This document shows positions 53,917 through 64,000 of a stretch of 64,000 nucleotides of DNA, piece by piece. The stretch covers positions 5,952,001 through 6,016,000 of the forward strand of contig CM049310.1 of assembly GCA_026874595.1 (NCBI GenBank), in the 5' to 3' direction. The stretch's first letter is position 1, and each line of letters begins with the position of its first letter. The notes beneath the pieces are model-generated. The model had not been told where the DNA came from. It was given only the letters and a program-made list of their open reading frames with translations, and ran no database searches. The translations under genes were made by a program, and so were the position numbers. The stretch comes from Sipunculus nudus. Lineage: Eukaryota; Annelida; Sipuncula; Golfingiida; Sipunculidae.

Positions 53917-56900
53917 GTTGCATTTATTTTCAAGGCAAATGATTTGATGCACATACCCTTGTTGCGGTTAATCCTGGTTTTGAATGATCAAGATATCGGC
54001 TTATTATTTATTGGGGGGGGGGGGGGTCAGAGTAGAATGATAAATATGAGGATTTAATGAAATTTGCTCAATTTATCCCCATAGAAATGTGCCAACTTTT
54101 TACCGTTGAAGGTATTTACTAATTTTCATATAAATAGTGCTGATATATCTGAGTGCAGACTTTGTAGAAGGACATACATATGTAAACGTTGAAATATTAA
54201 CATAAAATTAAGGATACTGGTGGCGGGCTTTGTTGAGGAAGACACTAGAATAGTTTTACCCCCCCCCCCCCCCCCCTGAAGACTTAGAATGGAGGAACAG
54301 CATTGTGGTAGAAGGGCAGAGTATTCAAGCCATGGAGCAATATTCAGGACAACGGATGACAAAATCTGAAGCGGTCTGCCATTTGTAACAAGTTGAGACT
54401 TCAACCAGGCACTGCAACCTTAAGGAATTAGCACTAAAAGTCTTCATTGACATTACTGTGAAAAGAAGATTAATATCTAATATTTTAGTGGCACCTATGC
54501 CATGCTTTCTTTTATTTTTATTATATTTTTATCACAATGTTTATGCAGAGATTCAGACCTAGAGGAAATACCTGCCCAATTTGCAGTATTGTACAGCAAA
54601 TTTGGTAGACTGTGGCAAATTAGTCCTTTCCGTGCATAAAGAAAAATAGTTGCAGGAATAAGTTGGAAATGACAAAAACTGAAAGAGGTGGTTTGGAGGA
54701 TTTTCTAATGCCAAAGGGAAGTCGGCTCATTAAGGACAGGTATACATGCTATGGAAGACATCAAGGAATTGAAACTTGTGGAAAAAGCAGGAGAGAGTAT
54801 CGGCAGCTAATCTCCAGTCATCAACATATATATATGCAAATTTTTTCAGGTCTAAATTCTGCTTCCCTTTCCTTGCGAGGCCACACAGGTATTTCAGGTT
54901 GTTCTCCAATGTATTTATGGTATAAATTTGATATTTGTCACTGTGACCAAACCAAATATTTGTATATAAACTAATTTACACACTGATGCAAACTAGGTAA
55001 ATTCTGCAAAGATCTGGTTAATAAGCCAATTTGGTCTTTAAATTCGTATTGGCTGGCAAAAAAAATATAACTTTTTTTTGGGTTCATTTGAATTGACATT
55101 GGTTTAAATCAGCTATATAATAACAAATTAACCATATCCTTTTATTTTTGTTAACTAGATTAATAGTGGTCTTAATACAAATTATTATGACTGAATTTTA
55201 GAGAATTATTAAAAAGTTATGAAAATAGAAAATGTCTTTTTTAGAAATATGATTTGTGGAAAGTATTTCAAACTGGTCATTTATATTCTAGAACTCTCAT
55301 GCCTACATGCTGAGCAGTGTTTTAATGTGCGCATATATGTGTATATGCGTGAAAAATAGGGGTTTCCAATGTGTGCGTATATGCGTAAACTGGCAGACAT
55401 TATATTTGTACAGTGGATGGTGCAGGCCTTCCACAAAAAGATGAAGTGCCAATTTTATCCGCATTTCCCGAGTTCCTGCAGAGCCTATGTGTGAAAATTG
55501 CATATTTGCACATCGGCATATATATGCTGACAGACGCATGGAAACACCCTAGTTACAAAATCATATATTTTTCACGCATATATATATGCGCACATGGAAA
55601 CACCCAGGGCTGTATTTATTGCCCATTACCAAACAGTATTTGTATTAAAAAAAAATCCTGTAGGATACAGTGACGGCTAACAGAAAAGTTCATACTACTA
55701 AGAGATATCAAAGAACCATGTCTCAGCCTTTCTCTTGAACAGCATTATTCATTTTTAGGTTTTAAACACACTGTTATGCTCTGTCAAAACATGTTCATCT
55801 TATTGCAGATGTTTTTTTTTTTTTCTTATAGGAAGTCAAAAGATATTTACTTCCAGCATTTTCTTATGTCCAATGGAAAATGAAGCTTGGAGTTAGACCC
55901 AAAGTTTTATTTCAGGTTATCTTTTTATTTAATTTGTGAAAGGCACAAGTAAATACAAAAAAATCATAAGTTCACTGTGAAAATACACTTGGGATTTTCT
56001 TCAATTTTTTTTGGCATTGATATAAATTGTGAGTTAAATCACGTGATTTAAATTATAAGAGGACCATGTATGTATTAATACTTTTTAATATTGGAAATTA
56101 TATCTTTAGAACTGTAAAAATAACTTTCTATGATAAAATTAATAACAAGATCCCATTTTGTTAGCCTTGTCATTTAGAAGTAATCGCATAATAACCAAAG
56201 TGCAAATGAAATCTGACAAAAATCATAAACGAAACTGTAAAACCAAAGTGCAGGTGTCAGTTTAAGGTATTTTATCAAGCTCATATAGATGTAAATTACA
56301 GGTAATTGTGCTGATGTCAGCTTTTCAATAAACTACGGTAAATGACCTTGATAGACTTAATACTTTATAATAGCATGAAAAAAGATATAACTAGAAAGTC
56401 TTACCTTAAGATTTTAAAGTAAGTGTTATAAGTATTGCAATATATTGCAATAGTATATTTTAATATAAGTATATTAAGATAATAGCCTGACGAATAAAGT
56501 TTCTGTCATGACTGGTATTGCATGCTGCTATACTTAAAAGTACTCAAGATTGCAAAATATTAAAACAATTATTGAGTTGGTGTGAGCATGCATTTGGCTC
56601 TCTTTGCAAGCAGATCTAATACATTTGTGCCATGGACCTGTACAGTTTTCCACTTGATATCATGCAAGGTATTTTTTGTGTGTAAGAAGTATTTTTATTT
56701 AAATTTATCTGAATGATTCATTTATAATATGCACTGCAGTGAACAAGTTTGAGGTAATTATCAGTCAGAACCATATCACAATACTGCATTTTCGGGGCCC
56801 AGGCTAGAATAGCCATACTTATGCTTTACTTCCTGGAGTGGAAAAAATTACATGTTAGGTCGTCCATAGAGTTTGCAGGAAGCACTGTATAAAAAAAAAT

Positions 56901-58312
56901 AATGTTGGAGCAGATCTGAAATGTGAGTACTGCACAAGAGAGCAGAATCATGAGCAACTGAACTTGACCATCTTATGTTAGACCAGATATGATGCATAAA
57001 GAGAAGCATCTCTACCATAAACACTGCTACTACTGTTAACATGGGTTGTCATCAGCTGATACACTACAATCTAGGTGTTCATCAGAATCACAGCTATTTG
57101 GTGTGTGGCACAACATGATATGGACGGCACGGATAAAATCACCTGGTTACCCCCACCACCACCACATTTTTCCAATCAAGAAAAGTTCAAATTGTGAGAG
57201 ACCAGCTGGAATGAAGTAAAACAACTGCTTTGAACGAGCAGTTTTATCTGGATATGAGTACAATACTGAGGTTCAGTCAAGTGTATGTACAGTCAGATTG
57301 CCAATGAAGTTATTTATTCTGCTACAGGCAACATATTTTCCAAGTTCTCAATTTTCTGTAGTTTACTGATCTGTGTGCAGCATACCTACCCATAAACAGC
57401 ATACACCAGAAAACATAGCGTCTTAGTACAGAAGAAAATGCTGTGCAGGAAGAAGAGATGGAGATTGCTCCATTGATGGGGTCTTTAATAACATGTTCTT
57501 TTGGCATAAATATGTCCTGCCCCCATCTGTACAAAGAATTTCTATGTGCAAGTCCCCCAAAAGAGAGAGATTAATTTCCCTTGATTGGGGGGGGGGGGGG
57601 GGGGTTGTATGGGCTGACATTGGTGGTCATATGCAATTTTCATTACTTTAGCAGGATGTTCATCCTTTTCTCATTGCATTATTTGGTCCTCAGTAGAAGT
57701 TTTGCAGCCTGATGAGACCATTCCCTTGCAGATGATAGTATTGTCATGTGTATATAGAGCTACTTAGCTTGACTGTTTTTATACTGCCATTATATACAGC
57801 AACATTTTGAGTTTAAAAGAATATTTTTTACATAGTTGCTTTCATTTGATACTGGTCTACTGTGTGTACTGATGGGATTTGATAACCAATATTGCGTCTA
57901 TAAAACAAACTTTAAGTGGTTGAGCACCCACTGGTGGACCTTGTGTAAATTTGTTTTAATTTCATGGCAAGTATTTTAATTTATTAAATAAAAGTTAATG
58001 TATTAGCATGCCTTTTAACTGCTGATGTAAAGAGTGGTAATGATGAAGTCTGAATTGGAAAATAGAATGAAATGGCCTGTGTTTAAACCTTTATGACCTT
58101 GCATCAATAGCAGTGTTCTGTATAAACTGCTCTATAAGCAAGGCTTGCAGTACATCTATGTAGCACATTGTTTTTCTTCTTTTGGTTATCCAGTTTTGAG
58201 AATTTTGCGAACTAAATTGAGTTGTGAACTGGTGACTTTCTATCAGATGATGGAAGCTGATATGGATTATATCCTACTGTAAATTTGCCCCATTTTTTGA
58301 TAGAATCTTGGT
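53917..58312. other. Long stretch without supported genes
   Basis: AT-rich DNA with poly-G/C tracts (54013-54026, 54259-54277, 57587-57604). 55310-55610 has an inverted pair with core ATGTGCGCATATAT and TGCGTGAAAAAT, likely a MITE without a clear target duplication. An exon-like piece at 55833-55914 (acceptor CTTATAG, phase 0, ending TTTCAG|GTTATC) reads EVKRYLLPAFSYVQWKMKLG, but is not called. Confidence 0.4.
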
Positions 58313-58874
58313 GGGGGGGGGGGGGGGGATATTGCATTGATTTTCCTCTTTATCATTTTGGGTCGAATACATTGACAAGGCAATAAATCACAATGATGTC
58401 CCTGTTTGAAAATCTGAGTACACTGCTGTGCCTTTTATACCTGACCCAACCATTCGGAGTGCACGTGGTACTGCATTGCCAACATATTTGTATGAACAGA
58501 AAACCTGGAAGCCATAATGGCCTCAAAAGTTTTGATGTGGTCTGACGCTTTTACAGTGATTTCTCAGTATTTCTGACTGGGTTGTAATGCTTCAGGTATT
58601 CTATCTAGCAATAGATGGTGTATCCTCTGGACTGCAAGAAGATTTAACATAGTCTTTCCCAATCTTGAATTGCAACTTTAAAAACAGTTTGTGTTTTTTT
58701 TTTTTTTTTTGGTGGGGGGGGGGGGGCAGTTGTTTGGTTTGGATGCTGTGTTCAAAATGGCTTTCATGAAGTGTATGAAATTTATTCAGATTAAACCTGG
58801 CCCATTGCTTTACTAGGTAACGAAGTGTAGAATCTCTTGAGTGTGCGTTGGGCATAACTTCAGCATCTGTTTAT

Positions 58875-59358
58875 CAGTGATGTGGGAGTAGAGTCCAGAC
58901 TCCAGTCCACTTTTTCAGGGATTCTGACCTGACCCCAAGGGTCATGGACTTGTACTCGGACTCAGAGGCTGAGTCCATCTGGAGTCCCATAGAAAAATAA
59001 ATCTGTCGCTTATAAAGACGTACATGTGCAACTACCAACAGAATATTACAAAATAATAATTCTACATATACCAAGCTTTGTTCAGCATTGGGAGCTATCA
59101 ATGTAATTAACCGTTACAGTAAAAGCATGTGTGAACTAACTTAAAAATGTACAAGATAAATCTGGAATTTCTGATTTAATTTGTTTTTTTCTAAGGATAT
59201 TTGTATTGGGTTTTTGACTTGGACTTGAGATCAAATGGCTCTGACTCAAAGGAGTTGGATTTGGACCTGTTTCACAAGGACTTTGACTTGGAACCTGCAT
59301 GGCCCAGACTACAATTTGCACTCAAGACTTTGATGGTGTTGACACAACTACATCACTG
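58875..59358. mobile_element. hAT-type MITE, second copy, 484 bp
   Basis: Ends CAGTGATGT and ACATCACTG as in the 30515 copy, with the same GGACTTGGACT-rich interior. The flanks CTGTTTAT and CAGTTTAC agree at six of eight bases, an aged target duplication. Confidence 0.75.
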
Positions 59359-60418
59359 CAGTTTACCAGTGAAAAATATAAGAAATCTGACTTGGTGTTA
59401 TCTTAAATTTTGGCTCTAAAGCATTTCTTTTATACCTAATTGGTTTCTATGTAGCAGAAGAACCAAGTGTCATGAAGGCTTCTTCTAAATTGACAAGCAC
59501 ATGTTAAAAGCCCCAAGGTAATAAATGAATACAGACTGCAAGTAAGTTTGCAGTAATATTCAGATATGCTTGTATACCCACACAAACACTAGTGTCAACA
59601 ATTCCTGGCCTATAGTACTCCTTTCAGACCTATCCTGGCCAGATGATCATGGAAAGCATGTAAAAGCATCACTTCAAGGAATGATTAAAAAATGACAAAA
59701 AGTTAAATACATATTATATGTGGCAAAGAATTGCAGCCCTCTCCCTCTGCCAGGTGTTGCTGTTATTGGTAAAGATCGATAAAATAAGAAAAGATATTTA
59801 GATGAGCCATAAAAAAGGTAAAAATGCTTCAAGATGAGAACATAAAATTACATTTTTCTCTTTTTTTTTTTGCCTTGGGTCGGGCTGGAAGGAGTACTTA
59901 AGTCCAGGTAATACAGAGTACTTGTGTATGTACATGCATATCTGGATATTTCTGCAAATTTACTGGCAGTCTGTAGGCCTATTCGTTCATTATTGTAGCC
60001 TGGCATAAGGCTCTAAACACATGCTAGTCAAATTGTTAAGAGGTTTTGTTTTGACATTTTGTTCCTTTTACTACAAAGAAAACAGTTGCATATCTATTCC
60101 TTTGTTCAGTTAAGACGTCACGAAGTCAAATCCATGCATATTTTGCATCAGTAAACAGATGTCTGTTTTATCTTTACAGCATTGCCATGGTGATGAGTAC
60201 TAGAGTCCAAGTCGAGCAATGCCTCTCTGTTACTCGAGTTGAAAATTTGTACCCGTTTCAGCCCTTGCCTTGGGGTTGGGGGAGATCCCTTCAGTATAAG
60301 TCGAGAAACTTGTCTTTGCTTTATTGAATATCTATGCAAGAAGTTGTTCATTTTCTTTCAGTAACAATTCTTGGCAATACTGCTGCAACCAATGCATAGT
60401 ATGTTTGTTCTTTTATAG
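59359..60418. other. Intron or intergenic DNA, no feature seen
   Basis: AT-rich; nothing recognised. Confidence 0.4.
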
Positions 60419-60478
60419 GTAAAGTTTGCATTTTGAAGAAATCTGTGAACTGGGACTACACAGACAGACTGCCAGATG
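60419..60478 (+). CDS. Putative internal exon of an unidentified gene
   Basis: 60 nt with a good polypyrimidine tract and acceptor (TTCTTTTATAG|GTAAAG) and donor GATG|GTAAGT. Only one frame is open: KVCILKKSVNWDYTDRLPD, with phase 1 at both ends. I do not recognise the protein. Amino-acid composition and splice sites favour a real exon, but no neighbour in matching phase was found nearby. Confidence 0.5.
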
Positions 60479-62410
60479 GTAAGTTAAATATTTTTTGTCA
60501 TGGATCTTATTATTATATATCCGCAGGGGTTGAGAGAAATCATGTTTTACCTTCAGTTATTTAGTCAGTTTGTCAGATATATATGATAAATATTGAACAG
60601 AAGTTTTTTGAAGTTTTACCCAGGTAAGAATCCAAATTCTAGAGTTAATCTAGATAACCATCATGTGTGATCCATTCAAAGGCTTCCTTACCATTGTGAC
60701 ATACCCATCTTTTGTGCCTATCAGGCCATTGTTATTACACAGAGTTGATCACTGAGTGGAGTTGTTAAACTTTCATAAATTTTTTGCTGTGTTGTTTGAT
60801 TAGGATAGTTGCCAGGGGGCAGATACAGGATTTTGCAAAAAAAAAAAGGGGTTGGGGGGGGGGGGGGGGGTTCAGCACCATGGGACAGGTAAAGCAGTGT
60901 GTTAGAAGTGCTAGTGAACTTCATACATAACTCTTGCATGCAGAAATAGGGAAGAAAATGGTGCGAGGCACAAGCTCAGCTGCTGCTTCTTGGTATTAAT
61001 AATATATTTATCTAATTCCCAGATTTTTTTGTTCAAAGGTGGGGGGCCGGGGGGGGGGGGGGGGGGCGCAAGCTAGGTAGACCCTTCTCAAGCTATGTAG
61101 ACAGTCATGGTAACAGAATTGTAACTTAATTCATGCCATCCTGTGATTTAATCGTTTTGGCTGGATGTGACCTCCTAAATGATGTGCAAGATTGTAAGTA
61201 CTGGAAAAGGTAATGCTCCCAGAATTTTGTTGTAGCTGTATACTATGTTATTCAGAAGGAACGACTACTTTGCTGGCTTGAGCTCGTCTTGTCTCGTATA
61301 CAAAAGCAACCTTAACAATTATATTCATTTGAAAATAATTTCATGTTTATTACTACTATATTAGTACAGTTGCAGACTTGTTCAAATGCTGAGCCTTCGG
61401 AGGTCTTGGCTTCATTGGAAATGCAATCAATCAAGTGAATTTTACACCACACAATATATTAAATGTGACTGGCTGTAAGCCTGGTCTATTTTTGCTCAAC
61501 TTCATCTATTCATGTGGAATTTATATTTGTCTTGATCCCATGCATGAACAATCACAAATGACAGACATTTATTTGATACAGGACTTTTAAAAGAAAATCA
61601 AATTGGTGGAAATCAGTATATTTCATTCTCTATCATCATCGTGTTTATACACTTGCTAATACTAAACAGTAATTTACAATTTTCACAAAAACCTTATAGG
61701 CAACACAGACTGAAATCATGTTTTTACAGGTTAATTTATTAAATCGGTGAATGTTGTGGAGTTCTTTTCTATATGATGCTTCCAAAACCACTGTGATGAA
61801 TTGTTCAGGAGTGATTTTTTTTAGGACTGAACTCAAGAAAGAATGACAGTTTTAAAGGAAGGTTGACATAATTACTCATTTACTGTAATTCCTTGGTGGT
61901 CATGCTATGTTGTACCTGTACAGTTGTAAAGTTTCACTGAATATGGCAAGGTATCCTTTGATCATTGTAAGCTAAGCACAGCTGGACAATAAAAAAGATT
62001 TATTAAATATTCTCGTTAAGTTATCATCTCTGTATTTCATGACTTTGCTTACCTTCACTACCATGGTCTTGATCACTAATTGATACTTGTTTTCTTTGAG
62101 GTGATTTCCTATTTGCTATTTTACAAAACACTAATTCCCAGTAAAGTTTTAAGTGAAACACTGTTTAAGGTGAGGTGCAGTTGAGGATGAACTGAAATAA
62201 TAGTTCAAGATTTGCACACTTTTCATTTAATTATTATTAATGTTTAGTTCTTAATTATTAAAAAAATGTTATTTGTATAGACTGAATGTACTATTTTTAG
62301 GTTGTTTTAAAACAAATAATAAAGGCATACAGTAACACATACAAACCAGAGCATGTTGTTCAGCCATTAGAAGGTACTTTTATTCATCAAATATAATTTT
62401 GTTCCTGCAG
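60479..62410. other. Probable intron of the unidentified plus-strand gene
   Basis: Contains poly-G tracts at 60854-60870 and 61049-61066. No exon recognised, although the exon phases suggest one may exist. Confidence 0.4.
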
Positions 62411-62508
62411 GCCCCAGTGGATCCCCACGATCTTCTGAAGGAAATATCTGCCCTTTTGGGTCCAGATGGAGAGTTAAAAGGAGAAGCAGAGGCAGAAGAA
62501 TTAAACAG
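62411..62508 (+). CDS. Putative internal exon of an unidentified gene
   Basis: 98 nt, acceptor TTCCTGCAG|GCCCCA, donor AAACAG|GTATGT. The phase-0 frame reads APVDPHDLLKEISALLGPDG then ELKGEAEAEELNR, an acidic helical sequence that looks genuinely coding. A second open frame (from phase 1) is Arg/Ser-rich and would follow 60419-60478 directly, but looks less protein-like. Choosing the first frame implies at least one unseen exon between 60479 and 62410. Family unknown. Confidence 0.55.
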
Positions 62509-62935
62509 GTATGTAATGCATTAAAACTTATAAATTAATTAATATTAATTAATCCCTTAGAGTATAGTGAGTTGTTTAGGTTCAAATGTGTAGGAAAATT
62601 GTGTCAAAGAAAAACAATGCAATGCTTACTGTTTTGTTGTTGTACATACGGTAAGTGGAACCTCCAGTTTCTTATCTCCTTTTTCTGATAATTTGATTTT
62701 CTGAAATATAAATAGAGAAACTGAAATCTACCTCTATAAACCATAAAGTAAAAAGACAACATTCCGAAAATATATTTTTCTCCAAATTACCAAATATAAC
62801 TCCAAGGATAATTTCCTCAGTGGCTTTCACTCGTCCGTGTAGAATTAACCATCAGTCATTGAATATAAATGCTACCTTTGCAAGCTGTATTTACATATAG
62901 AAAGTTGTAATTTTCTTTAAATATAGATTACAGTT
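62509..62935. other. Intron, no feature seen
   Basis: Downstream of the last exon-like segment; AT-rich. Confidence 0.4.
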
Positions 62936-62949
62936 ATTGTTAACAGTTT

Positions 62950-63125
62950 GTATACGCTTATATAAATATAAGAATAAGAAAATATGTTTTGATGAGCGCT
63001 GATATAAATATAAGAATTAGAAAACATGTTCTGATGAGCGCTTATATAAATATAAGAATTAGAAAACATGTTCTGATGAGTGCTTATATAAATATAAGAA
63101 TTAGAAAACATGTTCTGATGAGAAA
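62950..63125. repeat. Four-unit tandem repeat, about 45 bp
   Basis: Units with TATAAATATAAGAATTAG, AAAACATGTTCTGATGAG, CGCT; four copies with few differences. Confidence 0.9.
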
Positions 63126-63825
63126 GAGTAACTGGCATTCGTAATATGCACACATGTGGAGGAAGAAATAGTTTACATACTGAAAAAATGGTGAACCTTG
63201 CATATCCATAACCTCAAATATCTGAATGAATTTGATGTCCCCCAGATCCTTACCGTAGGTTTGTTTGACAGCTAAAATTTCTAGGTCTGCCATGTTGGGA
63301 ATTTATTTACAGGTCTGAAGTTGAACATTTAACTAAAGCAGATACTCTCTGTTGTAACTCTTGAGAATTTGGCAAAGGTTATATAAACTTTTCTAGATAT
63401 TACTTTTAAATATTCATGAATCAATTGAAAATTTGTCCAAAATCATCAATTAATCAGAAAACTTAATGGTAAGAAGTGGTTTAAAACTTCATGTTAAAAA
63501 ATCAAGGGAAAAGACAGGAATCAGACCATAATAAAGGAAAAGAATAATCCCTGCAGTAGTTTTGAAAAAGCATAGGTCATCCTGCTTTCAATATAAATAG
63601 AAACTATTTGTTCTGCTTGAACACTGAAGAGAAGCTGTCACACTATCAGTTAATGTTAATCAGGAGTTATTTGATTTAAAAAAGGTTTTGCAGGTTATGA
63701 GATATATCATTTCAGTAGGATTAATTTAGCAAAGTGTGTAACCTGTGTATCAAAAGGCTTAACCACAAAGTATACTTACATAAGGATAATTCATTTTTTT
63801 TTTTATGTTCTGAGCAAGATGAATT
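63126..63825. other. Unassigned AT-rich DNA
   Basis: No gene or repeat recognised. Confidence 0.4.
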
Positions 63826-64000
63826 ATTTTTAGCTCAGCTGACTATAAGTCATCTGAGCTATAGTCGTGGTCCATTGTCCGTCGTCCGTCCGTCTGTCCG
63901 TCCGTCCGTCCGTCCGTCCGTCCGTAGATGTGGCACGTTTTGAAACCGTAAGACCTAGGAATCCAAAATTCAGCATAATGTTAGATGTCCCCAAGATCTC
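63826..64000 (-). repeat. Repeat A, reversed copy, cut by the window edge
   Basis: Starts TTTTTAGCTCAGCTGAC with the matching CATCTGAGCTA arm, then GTGGTCCATTGTCCGTC and a CGTC tetranucleotide tract (about 63878-63924), then CCTAGGAATCCAAAATTC. This mirrors the right end of the 3291-3935 copy. Confidence 0.85.

Noticed and set aside
55833-55914. Exon-like segment reading EVKRYLLPAFSYVQWKMKLG
   Set aside because: The splice sites are plausible, but the donor is weak, no family was recognised, and no phase-matched neighbour was found.

Overview
The window looks like nuclear DNA from a lophotrochozoan, most probably a bivalve mollusc. The evidence is AT-rich sequence, small exons in long introns, GT-AG splice sites, and dense repeats of kinds I associate with molluscan genomes: Helitron-like elements carrying satellite arrays, tracts of CGTC/GGAC tetranucleotides, and arrays of AGGTCA half-sites. 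The species cannot be fixed from sequence alone. Almost all of the DNA is repeat or intron, and only three host-gene loci can be supported.

Layout, left to right. (1) 1-9.2 kb: the 5' half of a USP30-like mitochondrial deubiquitinase on the minus strand. Five consecutive exons join in phase (8863-8980, 7573-7749, 6899-6999, 5332-5430, 4645-4788) and encode a membrane anchor plus the first third of the USP domain. The rest lies off the left edge or was not recognised. The intron before exon 4 carries a 15-unit minisatellite whose unit is a copy of that exon's own 3' splice site. A 2.1-kb Helitron-like element (778-2887) sits to the left. (2) 9.2-28.1 kb: intergenic DNA with a CpG-rich patch at about 9.45-9.8 kb, several dispersed repeats, and a decayed, 5'-truncated BEL/Pao retrotransposon (about 12190-17296, minus strand). 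(3) 28.1-49.4 kb: MRPS18B (mS40, a mitochondrial small-subunit ribosomal protein) on the minus strand. Six exons join in phase to a stop; exon 1 was not found. Its introns hold a 19-unit minisatellite, an hAT-type MITE with a perfect 8-bp target duplication, one Helitron nested in another (37286-39027 inside 36144-39863), and an array of nuclear-receptor-type half-sites (41.2-42.35 kb). (4) 49.4-64 kb: a probable plus-strand gene of unknown identity, supported by two exon-like segments (60419-60478 and 62411-62508). The same stretch has a Mutator-type MITE with a 10-bp target duplication, a tRNA-derived SINE, a second hAT MITE and many long G or C homopolymers.

Both named genes are nuclear genes for mitochondrial proteins (outer-membrane deubiquitination and mitochondrial translation). 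I see no sign that the neighbourhood is functional rather than coincidental. No bacterial genes, CRISPR arrays or structural RNA genes were seen. The most unusual features are the splice-site-derived minisatellite in USP30, the Helitron set (termini, nesting, and a related empty site inside the same window), and the reuse of one GGTGGCGCCACC palindrome across several repeat families.
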